Assembly: GCA_050287965.1 (NCBI GenBank)
Contig: JBNKCX010000029.1
Coordinates: 62,001 to 126,000 of the forward strand
Direction of reading: 5' to 3'
DNA: 64,000 nucleotides
From: CBFDBF01 sp050287965
GTDB taxonomy: Bacteria > Pseudomonadota > Gammaproteobacteria > Chromatiales > Chromatiaceae
The notes beneath the pieces are model-generated. The model was given only the letters and a program-made list of their open reading frames with translations, did no database searches and had not been told where the DNA came from. The position numbers and the translations under genes were made by a program. Of this stretch, positions 35,266 to 44,625 are shown in pieces. Position 1 is the stretch's first letter. Every line of letters starts with the position of its first letter.

Positions 35266-38200
35266 ATGAGTAATACTCAAGACCTTAGTACGCTTAAGTG
35301 GATCAAGGCTGAGCTTGATGAAACAGTCAGGCAGGCTCGGGATGATCTCCAGGGCTTTATAGAAGGTGGTGGTGAAACCGCCCTGATGGATAGTTGTACG
35401 ATGAAACTCCATCAGGTTCACGGTACTTTGCAGATGGTCCAGATCTATGGGGCCTCGATGCTGGCCGAGGAGATGGAGCTGGTTTCCCAGGCTATCGCCA
35501 ACGATGAGTTGGTTGCCAAGGAGGAGGCGGCCGAAGCATTGCTTCAGGGAATGATCAAATTACCGGACTATCTTGAAAAGCTGATGTCCGGAGGTCAGGA
35601 TCACCCATTAATCGTTCTGCCGTTGCTCAATGATCTGCGGGCGTCCCGCGGCCAGTCATTGTTGTCGGAGGCAGCGCTGTTTGCGCGCGATCTGGGGGAA
35701 CAGATTCAGGCCGGAGAAGTGGAGGGCGAGGAGAACGCGGACCTTCCTAAGATCGCCCGCAGACTTCGCCATGGCTTTCACAAGGGCCAACTCGACTGGT
35801 ATCGCGATATCGACCCGGTAAGAGGTATAGGTGCAATACAGGATGTACTGCAGCAACTGGAGCAGAGTGCCGGGACCAAGCAACTGCAGCGTTTTTTTCG
35901 CATGGTTCAGGCGGCCTGCACGGTACCCCTGGAAAATCTTTCGGAACCGAATATCGCCATCAAGCTTCTCGTCGGCAAGGTCGACCGGGAAATTAAGCGC
36001 ATCATCAAAGAGGGAGAGCGGTCGGTCGCCGAAAACCCTGCCGTCGATGTGCAAAAGAACCTGCTTTATTACATCGCCAGTTCCGAGGTGGACAACGCGC
36101 TGACGGAAACCATCAAGACGGAGTTCAATCTTGATGAGGGTCTGATCAGCAGTCGTGAAATTGCTGAGGGTCGCGAAGGTCTTAAGGCCCCCAATCTTGA
36201 ATTACTGAACACCCTGCGCGAGGCCATCGGGGCTGACCTGGAGGTCATCAAGGACAAGCTTGATCTGTTTCTGCGCGCCGGCAGCCAGGATCCGGAACAG
36301 TTGCTGGTGCTGGAACAACCGATGCGTTCGGTTGCGGATACCCTCGGTATGATGGGGCAGGGGGCGTTGCGCCAACGCATGAAGCGGCAGGCGGACAAGA
36401 TAAAGGAGATCGGCAATTCCCGCGTTCCGCCGGAAGAATCGGAACTCATGGGTATCGCCGGCGACATCATATTCATAGAAACATCTCTCACCAATCTGGC
36501 TGAAACCGGGCGGGCCGAAGATCAGACACAATTTCCTGAAACGAGGTCGGCACTGGATGCGGGGCCGGAGCTTCCCGCCGGAGAACTGGATCGCCTGGTC
36601 GATACGGTAATGCGTGAGGCGCGCATTGATATGGCGCTGATCAAGGAAGCGATCATTGCCTTTATCAATGCTCCGGACAAGATCGACGTACTTGACGAGG
36701 TTCCGGAACGTTTTCGCTCCATTGCCGGCGCCTTCGAGATGATGAAGCTGTTGGATGTTTCGGGGCTGTTAAGGGCAATAGCGGGTTATGTGGCGAATGA
36801 GATACTGGCCACCAAGAGCGTACCCGAAGTAGAGCGGCTCAATGCCTTCGCCGATGCCGTTTCCAGTGTTGAATATTACATGGAAGCGGTGGTGGAAGGG
36901 CGAGGGGTTCATGACGAGATCCTGGATGTGGCCCGGGAAGCGTTGGTTCGCCTGGGAACGAAACCGGGTCAGGGTATGCCGCCGCCTGCGGCAACAGCGG
37001 CGGTCAAGGCCAGGCGTGAGCCCGTATATGAGCAACATATCCCTTCCGCTGAGAAACCTGCGCTGGAAGATGATATCAGTCCCGAGATCCTGGAGATCTT
37101 TCTGGAGGAAGCGAACGAGGAACTGGCGGTTATCCGTGAGTATCTGCCGCGCTGGATAGCGAATCGGGAAGAGCGGGAGGCCCTGCTGACGTTCCGACGC
37201 TCGTTCCATACCCTCAAAGGCAGTGGTCGCCTGGTAGGTGCAAAAACCATCGGTGAGTTCGCCTGGTCCATCGAGAACATGCTTAACAGGGTGATTGATG
37301 AAACCCTGTCCGTCTCCGGGGATGTGGTGGATCTGCTGGAAAAAGCTGCGGATGCCTTGCCCGAGTTGATTGAATGCCAGGAGAAGGGGGAGACCCCGGA
37401 AGTGGATGTGCAGGCGTTGATGGATCGGGCGTTTGAACTCGCTGGCGCCAAGGGCGTGGCGCCGGTGGTGACAACCCGGGAGCCGGCGGCGGAAGAGGAA
37501 GAGAGTACTGAACCGCCTGCTGCCGCTGAAGCACAGGATGAAGAGGAGTCGGTGTTCGATATCGGGATTGAACTCGAAGAGATCGATGCTCCGGTAGAAG
37601 AGGCCCTGAGGGAAGCGGGATTGGTCTCCGAAGATGAGGACTCGGTTGTTCTTGAGTCCGGGCCGGCTGGGGATGAAGACTCTGAAATGATTACTCTGGA
37701 ACCCGCCCTGCTGGAGATTTTTCAGGCGGAATCCCGGACCCACCTCGATACCATTTACGATTTTCTCAGCAAGTACCGCGAATTCGGCGGCCGTCGCAAG
37801 CTGGAGAATGACCTGTCCCGCGCCTATCACACGTTGCATGGCAGCGCCCATATGGCGGAGGTGGTTCCGGTTGCGGAGGTAAGCGCTGCCCTCGAGTCCT
37901 ATATCAGCGATTTGATGGAACATGGGCGGCCGGCGGACGAACACGTGGTCGATCTTATCGACCGTAGTGCGCAGCAGATTGAATCAGTTCTCGCCGCCAT
38001 AAACGTTTCCGATGCGGCTCTGCCCGATTGGCGGGGATTATTGGCGGAGATCAAGGCGCAGCACGGTGTTCTGACCGGTGACGTTGGTGAAAAGGTGGGG
38101 CACGAGGCTGCCGAGGATATCGTGGCCGAGGCGATTAGCGAGCTGGAGGAAGAGGAACCGGAACAGGAAGACGTCGGAGAGTTGATCGGAGAAGCTTTTC

Positions 38201-40899
38201 TGGAAGAAGAAGAGCCCCCATTCGAACTGGAGGAGGTTGCTTCGGAAACCGTGGAGGCGGATTCGCTTGCCTCCGTAGTCGCCGAGTCCACTCCTGATGC
38301 GGAGTTGGTGGAGATATTCCTGGAGGAGGCGGGAGAGCTGATGGATGGGGTGGATCACGCCCTTGCTCAATGGGATGAGACGCCCTTCGACCGGGAACCG
38401 GTTGCGGAGTTGCAGCGTACCCTCCATACCCTCAAAGGCGGGGCGCGACTGGCCGGTCTGGTTCCGATCGGCGATCTCAGCCATGCCTTTGAATCACTTC
38501 TGGATGGTGTCAGTAGCGACCGGGTTCCCGCCACCAGAGGGCTGCACACATTCTCACAGAATATCGCGGATCGCCTTATGGTTCAGGTCGAAGAGGCGCG
38601 CGACGGGGTAAATGTACGGGCAGCTGATGACCTCATCAGGCAGCTCGAGGCGATTCTTGCCGGGGAACTTCAGGTCAATTCGGAAACCGGCGCGGTGGAA
38701 GAAAAGCGTGAAGAGCCGGAAGCGGTAGAGGAAGAAGCAGCCCCCGAGGAAGAGCTCGAGGGAATATTTACGCAAGACGAGAGCGCTGAAGAAGTGTCTC
38801 TGGACGTCGAGGCGGAAGATGAAGAAGAGCAGTTGGGACTGGAAGTAGAGGAGGTCCCAGCTGAAGCCGAAGAGGAAATATCGGAGTTTGCGCCGACGGA
38901 GGCATTGCAGGTTGTCGGTGAGATTGAGCTGGAGACTGAGGAAAGAGTCGCTGCAGAAGAGGCCGCGGAAGGGGAACCGGAGGTTGTGGCGGAAGCGCTG
39001 GAGCCGGAACAGAAGCAACCGTTGGCTGATGACGTGGAACTTGTGCGTCCTATACGGCGCACTGCCCGTGAACAGCTTCGGGTAAATCCGGAATTGATGG
39101 ACAAGATGGTCAATTATGCCGGTGAAGTGAGCATTTTCCGCTCCCGTCTGGAACAGCAGAACAGCGCTCTTGGGTTCAACCTCGCGGAGCTGGAACAGAC
39201 GGTTTCCCGTTTGCGCAATCAGTTACGGCAGCTGGAGATAGAAACGGAAGCGCAGATTCTGTTCCGCTACGAACGGGATAATGAGGAAGGGAAAGAGACG
39301 GATAAAGAGTTTGATCCACTGGAGATGGACCGGTTCTCCACCATGCAGCAGCTGTCTCGGGGGTTGATGGAGACCGTTGACGACCTGGTCAGTATCAATG
39401 ATCTGTTGGAAGAGGAACAGAAAGAGACCGACACCCTGCTGCTGCAACAGTCACGGGTGGTAACCGATCTGCAGGACGGTTTATTGCGCACCCGCATGGT
39501 TGCGTTCAGTCAACTCCTGCCCAGGCTGCAGCGCCTGGTGCGTCAAACGTGCAGATCGTTGAAAAGGTCGGCAGTGATGGATGTTCACGGCGAAGAGATG
39601 GAGCTGGACCGCACCATCCTCGATCGCATGATCGCGCCGCTGGAGCATCTGTTGCGCAACGCCGTATCACACGGCATCGAGTTGCCGGAGGAGCGTCTGG
39701 CGGCCGGTAAGGAAGAGACCGGTCGGATTACGTTCGAACTCTGGCGAGAGGGCAACGAGGTCGTGATTAAGGTCAGCGACGACGGTGCCGGCCTGAATAT
39801 GGACGCCATACGAGAACGCGCCCAGGATCGCGGGCTGTTGGTAGAGGGTGCCGATGTCTCCAACGAAGACCTGATGCAGTTCATTCTTGAGCATGGATTC
39901 AGTACAGCCGACGAAGTGAGTCAGATCGCCGGCCGTGGCGTAGGTATGGATGTGGTGGTCAGTGAGGTCAAACAGCTGGGCGGCATGCTGGATATCCAGT
40001 CGGTACCGGGTGAGGGGACCAGTTTCATTATCCACCTGCCGTTGACCCTGGCTATTACCGATGCGCTGCTCACTCAGCTTGGGGATGAGGTCTATGCGGT
40101 GCCGCCCAACAGCGTGGAAGGTGTGGTGCGAATTGACCGCGATCAGCTGCAGGCCTGCTATGAAGGCAAGCAGATGGGTTACACCTATGCCGAACACACC
40201 TATCCCATCCGTTATCTGGGGGCCATTCTGGAAACTGGTGCCGCCAACCTGGCTGAACAGAGAAAGTGGTTCCCGTTGTTGCTGGTGCGCTGGGGCGAAC
40301 ATCGTGTGGCGTTGCAGGTGGATGAGTTCCAGGGACACCGCCAGATCGTGGTGAAGTCCGTCGGGCCGCAGCTCAGCACGGTGCGCTGGTTTACCGGTGG
40401 CACCATTCTCGCCGACGGTCGTGTAGCACTGATCCTTGATATCAGCGCGCTGGTGCGTATGGATGCGGCCAAGACCAAGGTGGACAAGGAAGCTGAATTG
40501 CCGGCTCCTGCTGAAGCGCGCGCTGGTACCAGAATCATGGTGGTCGACGACTCCATTACCGTGCGTAAGGTAACCAGTCGTCTGCTGGAGCGCCACGGTA
40601 TGGACGTGGTTACGGCGAAGGACGGTGTCGACGCGATTGCCAAACTGCAGGATTTTCATCCCGACGTTATGCTGCTCGATATCGAGATGCCGCGCATGGA
40701 TGGGTTTGAGGTGGCGCGGCATATGAAGAATTCCGAAGAACTGCAGGATATCCCCATTATTATCATTACTTCGCGTACCGGGGATAAGCATCGGAAGCTC
40801 GCCATGGAGCTGGGGGTCAAGCGTTATCTCGGTAAACCCTATCAGGAGTCGGAGCTGCTGGATAACATCAACGAATTGTTAGTAGAGAAAGAGCTATGA
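35266..40899 (+). CDS. chpA: Hybrid chemosensory histidine kinase ChpA
   Basis: A 1877-residue kinase. An HPt-like site occurs at His49 (LHQVHGTL). Three more clear HPt sites are His648 (FHTLKGSGR), His855 (YHTLHGSAH) and His1054 (LHTLKGGAR), separated by very acidic Glu-rich linkers (about 725-800, 950-1010, 1140-1250). Dimerisation and ATPase domains follow (N-box near residue 1464, LLRNAVSHGIEL; GRGVGMDVV), then a CheW-like domain and a C-terminal REC with Asp1805 (MLLDIEMP). It autophosphorylates and feeds PilG/PilH. P. aeruginosa ChpA has more phosphotransfer domains (recalled). Confidence 0.96.
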   Translation: MSNTQDLSTLKWIKAELDETVRQARDDLQGFIEGGGETALMDSCTMKLHQVHGTLQMVQIYGASMLAEEMELVSQAIANDELVAKEEAAEALLQGMIKLPDYLEKLMSGGQDHPLIVLPLLNDLRASRGQSLLSEAALFARDLGEQIQAGEVEGEENADLPKIARRLRHGFHKGQLDWYRDIDPVRGIGAIQDVLQQLEQSAGTKQLQRFFRMVQAACTVPLENLSEPNIAIKLLVGKVDREIKRIIKEGERSVAENPAVDVQKNLLYYIASSEVDNALTETIKTEFNLDEGLISSREIAEGREGLKAPNLELLNTLREAIGADLEVIKDKLDLFLRAGSQDPEQLLVLEQPMRSVADTLGMMGQGALRQRMKRQADKIKEIGNSRVPPEESELMGIAGDIIFIETSLTNLAETGRAEDQTQFPETRSALDAGPELPAGELDRLVDTVMREARIDMALIKEAIIAFINAPDKIDVLDEVPERFRSIAGAFEMMKLLDVSGLLRAIAGYVANEILATKSVPEVERLNAFADAVSSVEYYMEAVVEGRGVHDEILDVAREALVRLGTKPGQGMPPPAATAAVKARREPVYEQHIPSAEKPALEDDISPEILEIFLEEANEELAVIREYLPRWIANREEREALLTFRRSFHTLKGSGRLVGAKTIGEFAWSIENMLNRVIDETLSVSGDVVDLLEKAADALPELIECQEKGETPEVDVQALMDRAFELAGAKGVAPVVTTREPAAEEEESTEPPAAAEAQDEEESVFDIGIELEEIDAPVEEALREAGLVSEDEDSVVLESGPAGDEDSEMITLEPALLEIFQAESRTHLDTIYDFLSKYREFGGRRKLENDLSRAYHTLHGSAHMAEVVPVAEVSAALESYISDLMEHGRPADEHVVDLIDRSAQQIESVLAAINVSDAALPDWRGLLAEIKAQHGVLTGDVGEKVGHEAAEDIVAEAISELEEEEPEQEDVGELIGEAFLEEEEPPFELEEVASETVEADSLASVVAESTPDAELVEIFLEEAGELMDGVDHALAQWDETPFDREPVAELQRTLHTLKGGARLAGLVPIGDLSHAFESLLDGVSSDRVPATRGLHTFSQNIADRLMVQVEEARDGVNVRAADDLIRQLEAILAGELQVNSETGAVEEKREEPEAVEEEAAPEEELEGIFTQDESAEEVSLDVEAEDEEEQLGLEVEEVPAEAEEEISEFAPTEALQVVGEIELETEERVAAEEAAEGEPEVVAEALEPEQKQPLADDVELVRPIRRTAREQLRVNPELMDKMVNYAGEVSIFRSRLEQQNSALGFNLAELEQTVSRLRNQLRQLEIETEAQILFRYERDNEEGKETDKEFDPLEMDRFSTMQQLSRGLMETVDDLVSINDLLEEEQKETDTLLLQQSRVVTDLQDGLLRTRMVAFSQLLPRLQRLVRQTCRSLKRSAVMDVHGEEMELDRTILDRMIAPLEHLLRNAVSHGIELPEERLAAGKEETGRITFELWREGNEVVIKVSDDGAGLNMDAIRERAQDRGLLVEGADVSNEDLMQFILEHGFSTADEVSQIAGRGVGMDVVVSEVKQLGGMLDIQSVPGEGTSFIIHLPLTLAITDALLTQLGDEVYAVPPNSVEGVVRIDRDQLQACYEGKQMGYTYAEHTYPIRYLGAILETGAANLAEQRKWFPLLLVRWGEHRVALQVDEFQGHRQIVVKSVGPQLSTVRWFTGGTILADGRVALILDISALVRMDAAKTKVDKEAELPAPAEARAGTRIMVVDDSITVRKVTSRLLERHGMDVVTAKDGVDAIAKLQDFHPDVMLLDIEMPRMDGFEVARHMKNSEELQDIPIIIITSRTGDKHRKLAMELGVKRYLGKPYQESELLDNINELLVEKEL

Positions 40900-41366
40900 G
40901 CAAGGCTGCCGCTGCTTTTCTGGAACTGCGTGGAGTACTGTTGCCGCTTCGGGGTGCGCAGTTGCTGCTGCCTAATGCCTCTATCGCCGAAATCGTGGGT
41001 TACCAGGAACCGTCTCCCGTTACCGGAGCACCTGACTGGTTGTTGGGGCTGCAAGACTGGCATCAGCAGAAGGTGCCTCTGATATCCTTTGAGGCGTTGC
41101 TTGAAATGGGTGAGCCGCAGGTGGGACACGGCGCCAGGGTCGCCGTCTGCAAGACTCTCGGCGGTAATCCGGAACGTCCGTTTATCGGCATTCTGCTCTC
41201 CTCCATGCCGCAGCTGGTAAGGGTGTCGGAAGAGAGTATCGCACCCCTGGCCAGTACCGAGGAGTTGGGATCAGCCGTGCTTCGCCAGGTGGTGATAAAC
41301 AACCAAGCGGCCTGGATTCCGGATATCAACGCCCTGGAATGGATGGTGCAGGAAGCCCTTACTTAA
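40896..41366 (+). CDS. chpC: CheW-like protein ChpC
   Basis: The 156-residue CheW-domain protein begins with LELRGVLLPLRGAQLLLPNASIAEIVGY and has WLLGLQDWHQQKVPLISFEALL. It overlaps the chpA stop by four bases, so it belongs to the operon. It resembles ChpC, a second adapter that may couple other receptors to ChpA. The chpB methylesterase normally between chpA and chpC is absent here. Confidence 0.85.
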   Translation: MSKAAAAFLELRGVLLPLRGAQLLLPNASIAEIVGYQEPSPVTGAPDWLLGLQDWHQQKVPLISFEALLEMGEPQVGHGARVAVCKTLGGNPERPFIGILLSSMPQLVRVSEESIAPLASTEELGSAVLRQVVINNQAAWIPDINALEWMVQEALT

Positions 41367-41452
41367 ATTCATCACCGTTTGGACTCTTCCCTGTTGTTCC
41401 TCCTCTCCTCCCAGAGGGTGCAGGTTCCGCTTCAATGGGACATGGACAGGGA

Positions 41453-41474
41453 TTTCTCCGTGTCCTCCGTGGTT
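41453..41474. repeat. CACGGAG-type dispersed intergenic repeat, copy 1
   Basis: The sequence TTCTCCGTGTCCTCCGTGG, at the convergent chpC-rsmE junction, matches a family of short repeats that recurs in intergenic spaces at 45498, 45671, 47230 and 62844. This copy is a single arm. Confidence 0.55.
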
Positions 41475-41481
41475 CAAAAAG

Positions 41482-42213
41482 TTATCTGAAATCCCCCCAC
41501 AGCAGCTGAATCGCTGCGATGGCGGCCAGCGGTGCGGTTTCGGTGCGCATTATCCTTGGTCCCATCCTTATGGCGGTGAGGCCCTGGGCCTGTGCCCGGT
41601 TTCGTTCGTCTTCGCTCAGTCCCCCTTCAGGGCCGATCAGGAGTGAGATGGCGCCTGTGGGGGGGTCCACCTCCGGCAGCGAGCGTGAGGCGCGATGATC
41701 AAGCAAAACGCCCCGCTGGGATCCCCGAGCGGCAAGCCATTCCTCGAGGCCGGCGGGCTGGTGGATCTGCGGGAGTCGGCAACGCCCCGATTGCTCACAG
41801 GCGGCGACTGCTACGTTGAGCCAATGTTGCAGGCGTTTTTCCAGTCGTTCCCCCTGAAGTCGGACGGCAGTGCGTTCGGTAAACAGGGGCGTGATCTCCG
41901 TGACACCCAGTTCCACCGATTTCTGCAGGGCGAAATCCATCCGTTCACCCTTGGAGACACCGATGGCCAGATGAATAGTAAGGGGCGGATGGGGCTCCTC
42001 CCGCTGGAGCGCCAGCACCTCCGCCCGTGCCGCCTTTTTGGAGCATTCAGTCAGGCTTGCCGCGTACTCTTTTCCATCTCCGTTGAATAACCTCAGATCC
42101 ATCCCCGGCCGCAGCCGCAACACCTGTACCAGGTGGCGCTGACCGGCCTCTTCCAGCTCCAGTATCTGACCTGGAGCCAGCGTATGATTGGTGAAGATAC
42201 GTGGAATGCGCAT
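41482..42213 (-). CDS. rsmE: 16S rRNA m3U1498 methyltransferase RsmE
   Basis: A 243-residue SPOUT-class methyltransferase. The N-terminal PUA-like domain precedes the knot motif LLIGPEGGLSEDERNRAQ and RMGPRIMRTETAPLAAIAA, which bind SAM. It methylates U1498 of 16S rRNA. The start at 42213 (MRIPRIFT) gives family length. It converges with chpC. Confidence 0.96.
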   Translation of the reverse strand: MRIPRIFTNHTLAPGQILELEEAGQRHLVQVLRLRPGMDLRLFNGDGKEYAASLTECSKKAARAEVLALQREEPHPPLTIHLAIGVSKGERMDFALQKSVELGVTEITPLFTERTAVRLQGERLEKRLQHWLNVAVAACEQSGRCRLPQIHQPAGLEEWLAARGSQRGVLLDHRASRSLPEVDPPTGAISLLIGPEGGLSEDERNRAQAQGLTAIRMGPRIMRTETAPLAAIAAIQLLWGDFR

Positions 42214-42336
42214 CGCGATCTCCGAATACCCAGTGGAATCTGTTTCATAATACCTCGAGAGGCCGCAATAGTTCGCCACCCCGTTTCGCGTTATTATTCA
42301 TCAGAATTACTATTGGAGTAATGACGAAGGATTGGG

Positions 42337-43458
42337 ATGACAAAACAGATCGGTATCTTGACCGCGGGTGGTGACAGCCCCGGCCTCAATGCAGCTATCC
42401 GGGGGGTCGCCAGGGCGGCACGGGATGTTTACGGGATGCAGGTAATCGGTTTTCGGGACGGTTTCCGCGGGCTGATGGAGAACCGGACCGTACGCCTGGA
42501 GGGAGACGTGCTTTCGGGGATTCTCACCGTGGGTGGAACCATCCTCGGGACCAGTCGGGACAAACCCCATCGCATGTTGGTAGGCGGAAAACGTCAGGAT
42601 ATGACCGACGTGATCGTGGAAAACTATCAGGCAAACCATCTGGACGCCCTGGTTTGCCTCGGTGGCGGCGGTACCCAGAAGAACGCCCTGCGCCTGGCGG
42701 AGAGAGGACTCAACATCGTTACTCTGCCGAAGACCATCGATAACGATGTGGCCATGACCGATACCACCTTCGGGTTTGACACTGCCCTCGGTATCGCCAC
42801 CGATGCCATCGACCGGCTCCATAGTACGGCTCACAGCCACCATCGCATTATCGTCGTCGAGATCATGGGACATCGGGCCGGCTGGCTGGCCCTGGGGGCG
42901 GGTTTGGCGGGCGGCGCGGATGTGGTTCTGATACCGGAGATCCCCCACAACATCGAGATTGTGGCGGGCGCTATCCGAGAGCGTGTCCGCAGCGGGAAGA
43001 AATTCAGTATCGTGGCGGTTGCCGAAGGGGCGTTGAACCTGGAGCAGGCGGCGGCTATTCAGGCATTGGTGGCGAAGAGGGAGAAGGCGGCGAACAGGGA
43101 GGAAAGGAAGCGGGTCAAGGCGGAAATATCCGCTTTGCACTCCAGTTATGGAGACAGCACCCTGCAGATTTCGCGGCAACTGGAAGAGCTGACCGGGCTG
43201 GAGTCCCGGGTCACGATCCTCGGTTATCTGCAGCGGGGGGGTGCCCCGTCGGCGGCGGACCGCATCCTGGCCACCCGTCTCGGTACCGCCTGTGCCGATC
43301 TGATCAACGAGGGCAGGTATGGTGTCATGGTGGCCGCCCGCGGGGAGGGTTCCGAGGCGGTCCCGTTGGCGCAGGTGGCCGGAAATCGAAAGACCATACC
43401 CCTGGATCATCCCTGGATCGACAGTGCCCGTAAGGTGGGGACCAGTCTGGGGAATTGA
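42337..43458 (+). CDS. 6-phosphofructokinase, variant with GGGGT and PKTIDND motifs
   Basis: The 373-residue PFKA-fold enzyme has LTAGGDSPGLN, LGGGGTQKNA (residues 109-112) and PKTIDND (Lys132). E. coli ATP-PFK has GGDGS and PGTIDND; PPi-PFKs have Asp at the fourth position and Lys in PKTIDND. Here the fourth residue is Gly, as in ATP enzymes, with the Lys of PPi/mixed enzymes, and the metal-binding Asp is replaced by Gly. ATP versus PPi use therefore cannot be assigned with certainty. It is a single gene, divergent from rsmE. Confidence 0.88.
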   Translation: MTKQIGILTAGGDSPGLNAAIRGVARAARDVYGMQVIGFRDGFRGLMENRTVRLEGDVLSGILTVGGTILGTSRDKPHRMLVGGKRQDMTDVIVENYQANHLDALVCLGGGGTQKNALRLAERGLNIVTLPKTIDNDVAMTDTTFGFDTALGIATDAIDRLHSTAHSHHRIIVVEIMGHRAGWLALGAGLAGGADVVLIPEIPHNIEIVAGAIRERVRSGKKFSIVAVAEGALNLEQAAAIQALVAKREKAANREERKRVKAEISALHSSYGDSTLQISRQLEELTGLESRVTILGYLQRGGAPSAADRILATRLGTACADLINEGRYGVMVAARGEGSEAVPLAQVAGNRKTIPLDHPWIDSARKVGTSLGN

Positions 43459-43485
43459 ACGCGGCAGCCCCCTTTACGGATAGGG

Positions 43486-43503
43486 AGTAAGTGATCACTT
43501 ACT
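43486..43503. promoter_or_regulatory. 18-bp perfect palindrome, candidate operator
   Basis: AGTAAGTGATCACTTACT is a perfect palindrome, 71-88 bp upstream of the GlsB/YeaQ-type gene and just after the phosphofructokinase stop. Its length and symmetry resemble operators of TetR-family dimers. No regulator gene of that kind is in the window. Confidence 0.55.
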
Positions 43504-43573
43504 ATTCTGTTCGCCTGGTCCGGCAAGGGCTTTACGGTATGGATGGGTTTTACTTTTTAACGGGGGAGAAATC

Positions 43574-43825
43574 GTGACAATACAGGGTCTGGTGCTGATC
43601 CTTCTGATCGGAGCGGCCGCCGGTTGGCTGGCAGGCAATATCATGAAGGGGCGTGGGTTCGGGGCGATGGGAAACATGCTGGTGGGTATTGTGGGTGCGT
43701 TTCTGGGCGGATTCCTGTTCGCCCTGTTGGGGATCAGGGTCGGCGGCATTATCGGTTCTCTTATCATGGCCACCGTAGGGGCATTGGTACTGCTGTGGGT
43801 GGTAAAAATTATCAAGCAGGCGTGA
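43574..43825 (+). CDS. GlsB/YeaQ/YmgE family small membrane protein
   Basis: The 83-residue protein has three hydrophobic helices rich in Gly (GAAAGWLAGNIMKGRGFGAMGNMLVGIVGAFLGG), the family signature of transglycosylase-associated stress proteins. Start GTG 43574 follows GGGGGAG. The family is often stress-induced. It is followed at 86 bp by the DUF3012 lipoprotein. Confidence 0.9.
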   Translation: MTIQGLVLILLIGAAAGWLAGNIMKGRGFGAMGNMLVGIVGAFLGGFLFALLGIRVGGIIGSLIMATVGALVLLWVVKIIKQA

Positions 43826-43911
43826 TCCGGCTGGTAGGTGCTGCCGAATCATCCGCGCGTTAACTAATGCGGACCCTTGTCTCCGCTTCCGCAGTCGAGG
43901 AGAAAAATACC

Positions 43912-44085
43912 ATGAAGAAAGTCGTAGTGATCTGTCTGTTGCTTATCCCGATGGTCCTGGCGGTATCGGCCTGTGCGCCGGAGGTGGGGAGTAAAGCCTG
44001 GTGCCAGCAGATGAAAGAGACGCCGAAAGGGGACTGGAGCACCAACGACGCCAAGGCCTACGCCAAGCACTGCCTCTTCGAATAA
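43912..44085 (+). CDS. DUF3012 small lipoprotein
   Basis: A 57-residue protein. ATG 43912 follows GAGGAG. Signal and lipobox: LLLIPMVLAVSAC with Cys about residue 23. The mature part CAPEVGSKAWCQQMKETPKG and KAYAKHCLF fits DUF3012. Two cysteines besides the lipid Cys could form a disulfide. The role is unknown; it probably shares stress regulation with the preceding gene. Confidence 0.85.
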   Translation: MKKVVVICLLLIPMVLAVSACAPEVGSKAWCQQMKETPKGDWSTNDAKAYAKHCLFE

Positions 44086-44109
44086 TGATTTTGCCGGTGT
44101 TGACGCTTA

Positions 44110-44625
44110 CTACGCCAGGGAAGCAATCCAATCCCCGAGCCAGTGGGTGATGGCGATAACCACGGCGGCAATACCGACATGTTCCGCGATGATTTGCCAG
44201 GGCGGTTCATTCTGGGCCCGGGCGATGTAGTAGCTGAGTAGGGTGAGGATCAGGAGTCCCCAGGCCAGGCTGACGATAATGGCGCTGGTGAGCGGGAGCA
44301 GTACCACCGGAAGCGCAAAGCTCATGCCGAAAAGGAATTTGGCCAGAAAGGTGGCGAGTGTTGCGGCCCAGACATGGCGGGTGGAGCGGGTGTGATCCGC
44401 CTCCTCCGAGACATGGATGCCCAGGGCGTCAGAAAAGGCATCCGCGATTGCGACAGTCAGGATCCCGCCGAGCACCACGATCTTGGAGTGGGTGCCCGAA
44501 TGAAGGCCCACCATCAGGCCCAGGGTGGTGATGACCGCGGAGGTAAGTCCGAAAGAGATCCCCTTGCGCAACGCGGCATCCCGGAAAAGCAGGGAGCGGC
44601 GTGCGGAAGGGGACCCTTGGGTCAT
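44110..44625 (-). CDS. VIT1/CCC1-like membrane transporter
   Basis: The 171-residue protein has about five hydrophobic segments with the VIT-family pattern GLTSAVITTLGLMVGLHS and ADAFSDALGIHVSEEA. VIT/CCC1 proteins move Fe2+ or Mn2+ out of the cytosol; the acidic and His residues here are family-like. It is shorter than many VIT proteins. ATG 44625 overlaps the metF stop by four bases, an unusual pairing. Confidence 0.8.
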   Translation of the reverse strand: MTQGSPSARRSLLFRDAALRKGISFGLTSAVITTLGLMVGLHSGTHSKIVVLGGILTVAIADAFSDALGIHVSEEADHTRSTRHVWAATLATFLAKFLFGMSFALPVVLLPLTSAIIVSLAWGLLILTLLSYYIARAQNEPPWQIIAEHVGIAAVVIAITHWLGDWIASLA

